In this document: in pieces, positions 8,852-17,289 of the stretch
Numbering within the stretch: position 1 is the stretch's first letter
How the letters are laid out: every line of letters begins with the position of its first letter
Assembly (NCBI GenBank): GCA_963801855.1
Contig: CAWDGK010000001.1
Span: 248,001 to 312,000 of the forward strand
DNA length: 64,000 bases
Direction of reading: 5' to 3'
Source: JACDAN01 sp963801855
Lineage (GTDB): Bacteria; Actinomycetota; Thermoleophilia; Gaiellales; Gaiellaceae
Program-made: the position numbers and the translations under genes
Notes under the pieces: model-generated
Told to the model about the DNA's origin: nothing
Databases searched by the model: none
Seen by the model: the letters and a program-made list of their open reading frames with translations, nothing else

Positions 8852-9548
8852 TCCGTCGGCGGCCTCGACGAGGCCGTCGAGCGCGAGCGACGCGACAGCT
8901 TCGGTGTCCAGCAGCTCCGTCTCACCTGCCGCCACGAGCCTGAGCGTCTCGGCGCGACGCTGGCGGAAGGAGCCCTCGAAGCGAGACTGTTTTCGGAGCG
9001 GCTCGTAGCGAGCGTCCGCGCGACGGGCAGCCGGGCCAGCGGGCAGATCCCGCAGCGCGGAACGCGGGCGAGACAGACCTCGCGCCCGAGATCCATCAAG
9101 CGCCTCGGCCGACGGCGGGCCGAACTCGTCGCCGGTCCGCTCGACCACCCGCAGGACGTTCGTGTCGAGGGGAAGCACCGCTCGCCGAGGCGAACCGCCG
9201 GATCGCGGCCGCCGTGTAGGCGCCGACACCCGGTAGCTCGGTCAGGTCCTCGGGCCAGCCTCGCTCGGCCACGATTCGCGCCGCCCGGTGCAGGTTGACC
9301 GCCCGTCGGTTGTAGCCGAGTCCCTGCCAGGCGCGGATCACGTCGTCGAGCCCAGCGGCCGCCAGCGTCTCGACGGTCGGCCAGCGCTCCATCCACGCCT
9401 CGAACCGCGGGACGACCCGCGGGACTTGCGTCTGCTGGAGCATCACCTCGGAGACGAGCACCGCGTAGGGGTCGCGCCGGCGCCGCCAGGGGAGATCGGC
9501 GCGGTGCGCGTCATGCCAGGCGAGAAGCTCGGTCTCCACGGCGAGCAA
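8831..9548 (-). CDS. mutY: A/G-specific adenine DNA glycosylase (MutY), short form, frameshifted
   Basis: N-terminal HhH-GPD domain: DLPWRRRRDPYAVLVSEVMLQQTQ with the catalytic Glu, then ELPGVGAYTAAAIRRF (Tyr in the hairpin, as in MutY rather than Nth), LPLDTNVLRV with the catalytic Asp, and an iron-sulfur loop CLARVPRCGICPLA showing C-x6-C-x2-C. Two or more indels (about 9180, 9100-9010) split it over three frames. Reassembled it is about 240 residues and lacks the C-terminal NUDIX-like 8-oxoG recognition domain of E. coli MutY. The start is TTG at 9548 or GTG at 9539. Confidence 0.82.
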
Positions 9549-9562
9549 GGGTAGTCTCGCCG

Positions 9563-9739
9563 GTGCCGGACGACCTCGACTCGCTCTTCGACCGGCTAAA
9601 GCCTCTTCTCGCCGAGCACGCGCCGCCGTTCGTGGAGCGGTCGGGCGGCATCGAGGGGAAGCGCGACTACCAGCTCTGGTCAGAGAAGGACGTCCGGCTG
9701 GGTGTAGCCAGGTGCTGCTCGCGTGGGGTCGGCTTCTAG
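9563..9739 (+). pseudogene. Short ORF resembling the N-terminal part of a DUF1801-like protein
   Basis: A 58-codon frame from GTG 9563 to TAG 9739 reads VPDDLDSLFDRLKPLL, then AEHAPPFVERSG and DYQLWSEKDV. This opening resembles small actinobacterial DUF1801-type proteins, which normally continue for another 60-80 residues. Here similarity stops at about codon 48 and the frame ends shortly after, against the LuxR gene. It may be a truncated remnant or be cut by an indel. Weakly supported; the family match is from memory of the motif layout. Confidence 0.4.
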
Positions 9740-9761
9740 CTTTGGACGGCTAGGGCGGACA

Positions 9762-10784
9762 TCAGGAGGCTTCGGCCTCGAGCAGGCCGAGGAAGCTGGC
9801 GACGGCCGCGGTTCTCGTGGAGACGCCGAGTTTGGCGTAGACGTTCTCGAGGTGCTTCCGCACCGTGCTCGGCGCAAGCCAGAGCAACTCCGCGATCTGA
9901 GGGTTCGTCTTGCCGCGCGCCACCCAGGCGAGGATCTCGCGCTCGCGCTTGGTGAGATCCGGGCCGACAGCGCGGGCCACGAGGACGAGCGTGGTGTCGG
10001 ATCGTTCGATCGTCAGCTCCTGTCCGCCCTCGCGCCGGCGCAGCGGACCCGAGGCGTGCTCGAGCCATGCGGTCACCTCCTCCGGAAGGCGGCCGCCCGT
10101 TGCGCCGAAAAAATCGCGTAGAAGCCGCCACGCGGGCGGGGTGGCGAACTTGACGTTGTCGGTCCCGATCGAGAAAGACGGCGCCGCGTGGCTCGCTCTC
10201 GTCGATGCTGTCGAGGTCGGCGACAACGGATGTGAGCAGCCGTCGCGTGCTGGCCGCCTGCCACATCGTCGCGAGGTGCGGCTGCAGTCGGTCCAGCACG
10301 AGGCGGTCGCGCTCCGTGAAGTCGCGCCCACCCTCGTGGCGACTGAACATGAACGTCTTCGTGTGCCACTGAGGCGAGGGAATTGCGACGTCGACCTCGT
10401 AGGCGACGCCCGTACGGCTTGAGCCAGAGGTCGTAGAAGCGCTCCGCGCGAAGGGCGCGCGGCGACAGGTAGTCCGACAGCCGTCGCACGCTGAAATCAC
10501 CGAGCTGCTGTGCGCGGCACAGCGGGTCCTCCTCGATGACGACGTTCCAGAAGAAGCCGAAATCGACCCCGAGGTCGTCCTCTTCGCCTGGAGCGCGCTC
10601 GACGTAGAGGAGGTTCCTCTGGCGCACGCGGTCGAGCTCGTTGTAGGCGATGGCATCCGCTTCGACCAGACTTCCGAGCTCGCGGAGGAACTCGGGCGTG
10701 AACGGCTGGTCGCGGGTCGTCGCCGCTGTCTCGGCGACAAAGCTGAGCAGCCGCTCTGCGTCGCGTGCGGTGAGTGACGGCACA
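9762..10784 (-). CDS. LuxR-type transcriptional regulator with N-terminal sensor region, two frameshifts
   Basis: The C-terminal HTH is clear: LTKREREILAWVARGKTNPQIAELLWLAPSTVRKHLENVYAKLGVSTRTAA. The upstream region (ARDAERLLSFVAETAATT to SDYLSPRALRAERFYDLWLKPYG, then the segment with WHTKTFMFSRHEGGRDFTERDR) looks like a GAF/PAS-type sensor found in orphan LuxR regulators. The pieces lie in three frames, joining near 10410 and 10170; the total length from GTG 10784 is still a multiple of three. There is no receiver domain. It is divergent from the haloperoxidase-like gene with 86 bp between starts, so it is the obvious candidate regulator. Confidence 0.78.
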
Positions 10785-10870
10785 GCTTCAAAAGATACGA
10801 CGAATGACGAATGGACTCCACCCCGCGGCTGGGTGAGCCTTGAGTGAACCCCACAAGGAGGCTCGATCAC

Positions 10871-12137
10871 ATGAATACGAGAGTTCTCGCGACCGCGCTG
10901 GCAGGGCTGGCTGCGCTCATTGCTCCGGCAGTCGGCTCTGCCGACACGGTCACGCAGTGGAACCAGAACGCGGCGACTGCGCTCTATGTCACCGCGGCGC
11001 AACCGCCGAATGTTTCCGTCCTCCACATGGCGATGGTGCAGGGTGCCGTCTACGACGCCGTGAATGCGATCGACGGGAGCCGCGAGGGCTACCTGCTCAA
11101 CTCGCGCGTCGCGACCTCGGGGGACTCGAAGGACGCGGCGGCGGCGACTGCGGCGTACAGGGTGCTCCTCAACATCGTTCCCGGGCAGCAGCCAGGGCTT
11201 CAGCCGCTCTACGAAGGCACGCTGGCCGGGATTACGAACGGGACGGCCAAGACGCGCGGCATCGCGGTCGGCGAGGCGGCTGCGGCTGCGATGATCGCGG
11301 CAAGAACCGGTGACGGGCGCTTCGGGCCGTTCCGGTTTCCCGAAGGGTTCACACCGGGCGTGTGGCGCGTACCGCTACCCGGCGGCGCCAACGATCCGAA
11401 CGCATGGGTCAAGGACGTCAAGCCCTTCCTGATCGAGAGCGCCTCGCAGTTCCGGTCTTCCGGGCCGTACGACCTGACGCAGCCGGAAGTACGCCCGTGA
11501 GTTCGACGAGGTCAAGACCTACGGGACGGCCGCCCTCACAGGCCCGCGGTCGACCGACCAGACGAACGCCGCCCTGTACTGGGCCGAGAATCCCCCGCGG
11601 ACGTGGAACCGGATTCTCAATTCGCTTTCGACCACCTACGGGCTGTCACTCGAGAAGAATGCGCGTCTCTTCGCCGAGGTCTACCTGACAGTCGCGGATT
11701 CGTTCATCGCCGTCTGGGACGAGAAGGCGCACTACTCGTTCTGGCGGCCGATCACGGCGATCCGGCTGGCGGACACTGACGGCAACTCGAGGACCGATGC
11801 GGACGCCAACTGGCTGCCGCTCGTGTCGAATCCGCCCTACCCCGAGCACCCATCCGGCCATCTCGGCCTGAGCGGGGCAGTGGGGAAGACCCTTCGCCAG
11901 TTCTTCCACACTGACCGCCTCGCGTGGTCCGACACAAACATCGCCGGGCGAACCCGCAGCTTCACGCGAGTCTCGGACGCCGTCGACGAGATCGTGGACG
12001 CCCGCGTCTGGTCCGGGATCCACTTCCGGAACGCCGACGAGGCGAGCGTCCGGATCTCGGGGCACATCGCGAAGTACCGTGACGCGCACTACTTCAACCG
12101 GATCGACCACCACGACCACGACGACGACGACGACTGA
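10871..12137 (+). CDS. Secreted PAP2-superfamily protein, vanadium-dependent haloperoxidase-like, frameshifted
   Basis: Signal peptide MNTRVLATALAGLAALIAPAVGSA. The vanadate/phosphate-binding residues appear in order: KAHYSFWRPITAIR (Lys and Arg), then HPSGHLGLSGA (Ser-Gly-His), then DARVWSGIHFRNADE (His, with the Arg just before in GRTRSFTRV). This is the arrangement of vanadium haloperoxidases and bacterial acid phosphatases; the overall length of about 420 favours the haloperoxidase-like branch. One indel near 11490 joins two frames. A strong AAGGAGG (10855-10861) precedes ATG 10871. The C-terminus ends in a His/Asp-rich tail (HHDHDDDDD) that could bind metal. Confidence 0.82.
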
Positions 12138-12145
12138 ATGAGCGA

Positions 12146-12179
12146 AGCGGCCGCCCGGCTCTCGGGCCGGGCGGCCGCT
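12146..12179. terminator. Perfect 14-bp GC-rich hairpin after the haloperoxidase-like gene
   Basis: AGCGGCCGCCCGGC (12146-12159) pairs perfectly with GCCGGGCGGCCGCT (12166-12179) around a six-base loop. It begins 8 bp after the stop codon and ends 11 bp before gltX. There is no U tract, as is common for actinobacterial hairpin terminators. Confidence 0.6.
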
Positions 12180-12190
12180 AGATTCGGGCG

Positions 12191-13183
12191 ATGAAGCGCG
12201 TTCGATTCGCCCCGAGCCCGACGGGCTCGCTGCACGTCGGCAACGCGCTCAGCGCGGTCGTCAACAGGCGCGAGGGCGACTGGATGCTCCTGCGGATCGA
12301 CGACACCGACCCGGCGCGAAACGTCGAAGGCGGGGAGGAGGCGATCCTCGGCGACCTCGAGTGGCTGGGCATCGAGTGGGACGAAGGGCCGCTCCGCCAG
12401 AGCGCGCGCCAGGAGCTCTACGCGTCGGCGGCCGAACGCCTCGGGGGCGAGCGCTTCGGCCGGACGACGCTCCTCCGGGAGGACGGCACCGCCACCTACC
12501 ACCTGGCGAGCGTCGTCGACGACGCCGAGCTCGGGATCACGCACGTCTACCGCGGAAACGACCACCGGCCGAACGAAGAGCTCCACCGGCGGCTGCACGA
12601 GGCACTCGGAACGACGCCGCCCGAGTACGTCCACCACGGGCTGATCCTCGGCGAGGACGGAAAGAAGCTCTCGAAGCGCGCCGAGGGCGCGACGGTCGGC
12701 GCGCTGCGCGAGGATGGGCTTCCGGCCGAGGCGGTCCGCCGCTACCTCGAGGAGCTCGGGCTTCCGCGCCACGACGTGCACTACGACCTCCCTCGGCTCC
12801 GCCGTCTCTCGGTCGAGGCGATCGAGGCCATGAGCGCGGAGGACCTCGCCGGGCGACTCGGAGTCCCGCCGGAGGCCGTTCCGGTTGCGCGGGGGGCGCG
12901 AGATCTCCACGAGGCCCGCGACTACGCTCGTCAGGTCCTGGAGGCTCCCGAGGCCGGCCCGACCGACTCGCCGGAGACCCTCGAGCGCTTCAGGGAGCTC
13001 GCCGGCGGCGAGCCCCGCGCCGTCGTGCGCGAGCTGAAGGCGGTCGGCGGCAACCTGCGCGCGCTGCGCCGGGCGCTGACCGGCCGCGACCGGGGGCCGG
13101 AGCTAGCGGCGATACTGGCCGCCCTGCCCCGGGAGGAAGCCCTGCGCCGTGTCGATCAGGCTCTACAACACACTCACTCGTAA
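12191..13183 (+). CDS. gltX: Short glutamyl-tRNA synthetase-like protein
   Basis: Class I aminoacyl-tRNA synthetase with FAPSPTGSLHVGNA (HIGH-type motif), LLRIDDTDPARN, and the KMSKS-type GKKLSKR. At 330 residues it is about 140 shorter than standard GltX, with only part of the C-terminal helical anticodon-binding region. GluQ-RS enzymes are of similar size but usually have a zinc-binding Cys set, absent here, and KLSKR favours the GltX branch. It may be the housekeeping enzyme of this lineage or a second specialised copy. Its end overlaps cysS by 35 bp. Confidence 0.85.
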   Translation: MKRVRFAPSPTGSLHVGNALSAVVNRREGDWMLLRIDDTDPARNVEGGEEAILGDLEWLGIEWDEGPLRQSARQELYASAAERLGGERFGRTTLLREDGTATYHLASVVDDAELGITHVYRGNDHRPNEELHRRLHEALGTTPPEYVHHGLILGEDGKKLSKRAEGATVGALREDGLPAEAVRRYLEELGLPRHDVHYDLPRLRRLSVEAIEAMSAEDLAGRLGVPPEAVPVARGARDLHEARDYARQVLEAPEAGPTDSPETLERFRELAGGEPRAVVRELKAVGGNLRALRRALTGRDRGPELAAILAALPREEALRRVDQALQHTHS

Positions 13184-14423
13184 CGTCGAGCCCCTGCCGG
13201 CGCCGCCCGGCCCGATCCGCATGTACTTCTGCGGGCCGACGGTCTATCAGCGCGCCCATGTCGGGAATGCGCGCCCGTTCCTGCTCGGAATGTGGCTTCG
13301 CAACTGGCTTCGCGAGGTCGGGTACGAGGCCACGCTCGTTCACAACATCACCGACATCAACGACTCGATCTACGAGGCGGCCCCTGGACGGAGTGCGAAG
13401 CTCGCCGAGGACGCGACGAGGTGGTACGTCGAGGACACGGGAGCGTTCGGGCTTGGCATGCCGGATCACTTGCCGAAGGCGACGGAGATGGTGCCGGAGA
13501 TCGTCCGGTTCATCGAGGAGCTGATCGCGCGCGACTTCGCGTACGCGGTCGAGGGCGACGTCTACTTTCGCGTCGCGCGCGACCCTCGATACGGCCGCCT
13601 CTCGGGTCAGCGGCCGGATCAGGTCGAGGAGCAGGAGCCGAACCCGCTCAAGGAAGACCCGCGCGACTTTGCGCTGTGGAAGGCGAACAAACCGGACGAG
13701 GACACGTCGTGGGAATCTCCCTGGGGCGCTGGCAGGCCGGGGTGGCACATCGAGTGCTCGGTCATGGCCGAGGAGCTGCTCGGGCCGGCGTTCGAGATCC
13801 ACGGAGGCGGGCTCGATCTCGTCTTCCCGCACCACGAGAACGAGCTTGCCCAGTCGAGCGCCCTGGGCCACGAGTTCGCGAGGATCTGGACGCACAACGG
13901 GATGCTCCGCTTCACCGGGGAGAAGATGTCGAAGTCCCGCGGGAACTTCGTCACGATCCAGGAGGCGATCGAGGAGTGGGGCCGAGAGGCATTGCTCGTC
14001 TTCTTTCTCACCGGGCACTGGCGAAAGCCGATCGACTTCTCCGAGGAGACCGTCGTCTCGGCTGCCACCAGGGCGGAGACGTTCAGGGACGTCTTCCGGC
14101 GCCCATCCGAACCGGCCGGCCCCGGGGCCTGGGACCGCCTGGCCGCCACGCTCTCCGACGACTTCAACACGCCCGAGGCGCTGGCGATCATGCACGGGTG
14201 GCGCGATCACGACCTGCTCCGCCGTGCGCTGGGAATCTTCGGTCTGGCGTCGCTGGCCGAGACCCTGGACGCGCCCGCCGAGCTCGTAGAGCTCGCCGAG
14301 CTCAGGCAGGAGGCCCGAAGCAACCGCGATTTCGAGGAGGCTGACCGGTTGCGCGGCGAGATCGATTCGGCCGGCTGGGAGGTGCGAGACGTGGCCGGCG
14401 GATTCCAGCTCGTACCGAAGTGA
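13149..14423 (+). CDS. cysS: Cysteinyl-tRNA synthetase
   Basis: 424 residues. Shows FCGPTVYQRAHVGNARPF with the zinc-ligand Cys and HVGN motif, WHIECSVMA, HGGGLDLVFPHHENELAQS, and GEKMSKSRGNF. The C-terminal DALR-like region is short, ending with EARSNRDFEEADRLRGEI. Charges tRNA-Cys in the cytoplasm. GTG start at 13149 inside the gltX end; the stop overlaps rlmB (GTGA). A cysS-rlmB pairing is common in Gram-positive bacteria. Confidence 0.96.
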   Translation: MSIRLYNTLTRNVEPLPAPPGPIRMYFCGPTVYQRAHVGNARPFLLGMWLRNWLREVGYEATLVHNITDINDSIYEAAPGRSAKLAEDATRWYVEDTGAFGLGMPDHLPKATEMVPEIVRFIEELIARDFAYAVEGDVYFRVARDPRYGRLSGQRPDQVEEQEPNPLKEDPRDFALWKANKPDEDTSWESPWGAGRPGWHIECSVMAEELLGPAFEIHGGGLDLVFPHHENELAQSSALGHEFARIWTHNGMLRFTGEKMSKSRGNFVTIQEAIEEWGREALLVFFLTGHWRKPIDFSEETVVSAATRAETFRDVFRRPSEPAGPGAWDRLAATLSDDFNTPEALAIMHGWRDHDLLRRALGIFGLASLAETLDAPAELVELAELRQEARSNRDFEEADRLRGEIDSAGWEVRDVAGGFQLVPK

Positions 14424-15133
14424 CGACCGAGGTCGTCTACGGCCGAAACGCGGTGCGCGAGGCGCTTCGGGGGCCGCGTGCGGTGCGCGAGCTCTGGGCG
14501 ACCGAGCGGGCGCTCTCCGGTGAGCCCTGGCTTCAGGAGACGGACGGCGTCCGTGTCCAGACGAAGCCGGAACGGGAGCTGACCGAGGAGGTCGGGAGCC
14601 GCGACCACCAGGGGGTGTTCGCCCGCTGCGAGCCCTACCGCTACGCCGACGCCCACGAGCTCGCGGCGGGCGATCGGCCGCTCCTCGTCTGCCTCGACCA
14701 GGTCACCGATCCCCACAACCTCGGCGCGGTCATCCGGAGTGCCGAGGGCGCGGGAGCGACCGGCGTCGTCGTCCCGGCTCATGGCTCCGCACGGGTGACG
14801 CCGGCGGTGTGCCGTGCCTCGGCGGGAGCCGTCGAGCACCTCGCCGTCGCCGTCGTCCCCAACCTTGCGCGGTACCTCAACGAGGTGAAGGGGCCGACCC
14901 TCTGGATCTGGGGCGCGGCGGCGGACGGGGAGATCGGGCTCTGGGACGCGGACTTCGGCGAAGGAGGAGTCATCTTCGTGCTCGGTGCCGAGGGGCGTGG
15001 GCTGCGTCCGCTCGTTCGCCGCTCCTGCGACGAGATCGTCTCCATCCCGCTGCTCGGAGAGGTCGGCTCGCTGAACGTCAGCGTCGCGGCTGCGCTCCTG
15101 GTCTACGAGTCGAGGAGGCGGAGAAATGCCTGA
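14420..15133 (+). CDS. rlmB: 23S rRNA (guanosine-2'-O-)-methyltransferase RlmB, SPOUT family
   Basis: 237 residues. The N-terminal substrate-binding part starts VVYGRNAVREAL; the SPOUT knot contains LDQVTDPHNLGAVIRSAEGAG (motif 1), FVLGAEGRGL (motif 2) and IPLLGEVGSLNVSVAAALLVYE (motif 3). Methylates the 23S rRNA peptidyl-transferase loop guanosine. GTG start coupled to cysS. Confidence 0.95.
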   Translation: MTTEVVYGRNAVREALRGPRAVRELWATERALSGEPWLQETDGVRVQTKPERELTEEVGSRDHQGVFARCEPYRYADAHELAAGDRPLLVCLDQVTDPHNLGAVIRSAEGAGATGVVVPAHGSARVTPAVCRASAGAVEHLAVAVVPNLARYLNEVKGPTLWIWGAAADGEIGLWDADFGEGGVIFVLGAEGRGLRPLVRRSCDEIVSIPLLGEVGSLNVSVAAALLVYESRRRRNA

Positions 15134-15560
15134 TCCGACCCTGTACCTGTTCGACGGCTACAACGTCCTGCACGCTGCGGGGCTCGAGGAGCGCGAGGAG
15201 TTGATCGACGCGCTGGCGAGCTTCGTCGCCCTCAAGGGTGCCAGGGGCGTCGTGGTCTTCGACGGCGTCGGGCCGGACGGGCGATTCGGCGCGCTCGAGA
15301 TCCGGTTCGCCCAGAACGCCGACTCGATGCTGGAGCGGCTCGCTGCCGAACACCGGGGCGGCGAGCGAGTCTGCCTCGTGTCGTCGGACGTGGCTGTTCG
15401 CGGCACCTCCGGCCAGGAGGTGGCGAAGATCAGCTCACGCGAGTTCGCCTCGACGATCCATTCGGTCGAGCACAGCGAGGAGCGGCCGAGCCGCCTCGGC
15501 GACCGGATCGACGAGGAGACGCGGGAACAGCTCGAGCGGCTCCGTCGCGCCGAAAGCTGA
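15126..15560 (+). CDS. NYN-domain (YacP/Rae1-like) ribonuclease
   Basis: 144 residues. Begins MPDPTLYLFDGYNVLHAAG with the first catalytic Asp and the Gly-Tyr-Asn of YacP-type NYN domains, then VVVFDGVG and VCLVSSDVAVRG with further acidic positions. B. subtilis Rae1 (YacP) is a ribosome-associated A-site mRNA endonuclease encoded next to rlmB, and the same order holds here (8-bp overlap). The ELERLRRAES tail is helical. Confidence 0.88.
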   Translation: MPDPTLYLFDGYNVLHAAGLEEREELIDALASFVALKGARGVVVFDGVGPDGRFGALEIRFAQNADSMLERLAAEHRGGERVCLVSSDVAVRGTSGQEVAKISSREFASTIHSVEHSEERPSRLGDRIDEETREQLERLRRAES

Positions 15561-15624
15561 TTCTGGACCGGTCGCGTCGGGTCCACCGCAGTGGTCCGGG
15601 TGGACCAGCGCATTTGCAATCCGC

Positions 15625-15653
15625 TTGTAATGTCACCAACTACTTGCTACCGT
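15625..15653 (+). promoter_or_regulatory. Candidate promoter of the sigma-factor gene
   Basis: TTGTAA (15625-15630), a 17-bp spacer and TACCGT (15648-15653) fit a weak housekeeping promoter upstream of the sigma gene, leaving a leader of about 70 nt. The 169-bp gap before the sigma gene is otherwise non-coding. Upstream, GTGGTCCGGGTGGACC-type repeats near 15590-15605 could form a small hairpin. Confidence 0.35.
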
Positions 15654-15729
15654 CCTGGTCAAGTTGAGGTTGAGACTGGTTCAGCACTAGCACGCGCACC
15701 GGAAAATCAACTCAAACAGAGAGATCCTC

Positions 15730-16392
15730 ATGGCCGCCAGACCAGCCCGGACGTATTCCGCCCAGCGCGCCGAGCGCGAGCTCGCAGACCTGCAGCTCGT
15801 TCTCCGAGCGAGGAACGGCGACGACAAGGCGATGGACACGCTGATCCGCCGCTACAACGGGTTCGTCCGCCTCAAGTCGAGCTCGTACTTCCTGGCCGGA
15901 GGCGACTCCGAGGATCTGATCCAGGAGGGCCTGATCGGGCTCTACAAGGCCGTTCGCGACTTCCGGTCGGACAAGGAGACGTCCTTCCGGAGCTTCGCCG
16001 AGCTCTGCATCACGCGGCAGATCATCACGGCGATCAAGACCGCCACCCGCTTCAAGCACGCGCCGTTGAACACCTATGTCTCGTTCTCCCAGACGCCGGC
16101 CGGCCAGGAGTCGGAGGGCGACTGCACGCTAGGCGACGCTCTTCCCGGGCCGAGCGTGGACGAGCCGTCGATCTGCGTGATCTCGACCGAGGAGCTGCAA
16201 AGCCTCGTTTTCTGCCTCGGGACCGGGCTCTCGTCGCTCGAGTCGGACGCCCTCCGGCTCTACCTCGAGGGATCGTCGTACGAGGAGATGGCCGTGGATC
16301 TCGAGGTCGACACGAAAACGATCGACAACGCGCTCCAGCGGGTCAAGCGCAAGATCCTGCAGCACCAGGAAACACGCCAGGTCCTGAGCTAG
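15730..16392 (+). CDS. sigH: RNA polymerase sigma factor, SigH-like (sigma-70 family)
   Basis: 220 residues. Region 2: NGDDKAMDTLIRRYNGFVRLKSSSYFLAGGDSEDLIQEGLIGLYKAVRDF with the core-binding DLIQEG motif; region 4: LSSLESDALRLYLEGSSYEEMAVDLEVDTKTIDNALQRVKRKI. This matches the sporulation/stationary-phase SigH group of Firmicutes, which also occurs in non-sporulating Actinobacteria of the Thermoleophilia. No anti-sigma gene is adjacent. The TAG stop shares CTAG with the convergent MerR gene. Confidence 0.9.
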   Translation: MAARPARTYSAQRAERELADLQLVLRARNGDDKAMDTLIRRYNGFVRLKSSSYFLAGGDSEDLIQEGLIGLYKAVRDFRSDKETSFRSFAELCITRQIITAIKTATRFKHAPLNTYVSFSQTPAGQESEGDCTLGDALPGPSVDEPSICVISTEELQSLVFCLGTGLSSLESDALRLYLEGSSYEEMAVDLEVDTKTIDNALQRVKRKILQHQETRQVLS

Positions 16393-17258
16393 ACCCCGAG
16401 CGCCGCCGCCACGGGGTCGCCGTCGAGCACCTGGAGCCCGCCGGGGACCGCGACTGCGCCCGGTCCCGCGATCGCAACTCGAGTGCTCTCGTTCAACTTG
16501 GTGAGCGTGTCGAGCAGCGGTGTCAGCCGCCGCTTCGCCGAAGCGCTGACGACGACCAGGTCCGGCTTCAGACGGTCGGCCGTCTCGACGATGTCCTTGA
16601 CCGGCGTGTCCGGCCCCAGGAACGTGATTCGCCATCCTCTGCGGCTCAGCGCGAGCGCGAAGGCAATCAGGCCGAGGTCGTGGAGCTCGCCCGGCGCGCA
16701 GGCGACGACCGCACGCGCACCATCGCCCGAGCCCCAGCCCCGGCCAAGCGCGAGCAGCCGGCCGCGGATGATGCTGCTGGCGAAGTGCTCCTGCGCGACG
16801 GTGGCGTCGCCCGAAGCCCACCGTTCGCCCAGTTCGGAGAGGTAGGGGAGGATCACCGCGGCGAGCACGGTCTCGACCGTGAACGCCGAAAGCAGGTCGT
16901 CGAGCGCGCGCTGGGCGCCGGTCTCGTCGAAGGCGTCGAGTGTGCTCCGTAGTCGTGACACGCCATCCTCGAGCTCCGGCTGCGCGACGCCACCATGCTG
17001 TGCATTGCCCTCATCTGAACCTTGCAGGGCGCGCCGAGCAGCCTCCGCGGCGGCGAGGCCTGAGCGCAGGCTCCTGCTCATGAGCTCCACCCGCCGCTCG
17101 TCGGACTCCGAGTAAAGGCGGAACCCGCCTTCGGAGCGAGTTGGGCTGAGAAGGCCGTAGCGGCGCTCCCATGCGCGCAAGAGCTCGGGCGCAACCCCTG
17201 TCCTTCGGCTCAGTTCGCCGATGCGAATGTCGCCTGGTCGGCCGCTTTCGATAGCCAT
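16389..17258 (-). CDS. MerR-type B12-binding transcriptional regulator (CarH/LitR-like photoreceptor)
   Basis: 289 residues from ATG 17258. MerR winged helix at about 11-75 (IRIGELSRRTGVAPELLRAW). A helical B12-binding bundle follows with the CarH-type W-x9-EH motif (Trp147, Glu157, His158), then a Rossmann B12 domain with E-x-H-x-x-G (Glu191, His193, Gly196), Ser238 and Gly273-Gly274, so the lower axial His is present. CarH holds adenosylcobalamin as a dark repressor and releases DNA in light. The His next to the capping Trp that forms the light-state ligand in Thermus CarH (His132 there) is Ala148 here. Three 11-bp repeats lie at its start. Confidence 0.88.
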   Translation of the reverse strand: MAIESGRPGDIRIGELSRRTGVAPELLRAWERRYGLLSPTRSEGGFRLYSESDERRVELMSRSLRSGLAAAEAARRALQGSDEGNAQHGGVAQPELEDGVSRLRSTLDAFDETGAQRALDDLLSAFTVETVLAAVILPYLSELGERWASGDATVAQEHFASSIIRGRLLALGRGWGSGDGARAVVACAPGELHDLGLIAFALALSRRGWRITFLGPDTPVKDIVETADRLKPDLVVVSASAKRRLTPLLDTLTKLNESTRVAIAGPGAVAVPGGLQVLDGDPVAAALGV

Positions 17259-17289
17259 TGTACGGAGATTGTACAGACACTTGACAGAC
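17257..17289 (+). promoter_or_regulatory. Operator of three consecutive 11-bp direct repeats for the CarH-like regulator
   Basis: Read on the plus strand the repeats are ATTGTACGGAG (17257-17267), ATTGTACAGAC (17268-17278) and ACTTGACAGAC (17279-17289), head to tail with no spacer. The third covers the -35 box of the rightward promoter; the first touches the start codon of the regulator gene. CarH tetramers are known to bind direct repeats at 11-bp spacing over a -35 region, so this fits repression of the fasciclin operon and autorepression. A further palindrome, CTGTACAG, overlaps the -10 at 17301-17308. Confidence 0.7.
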
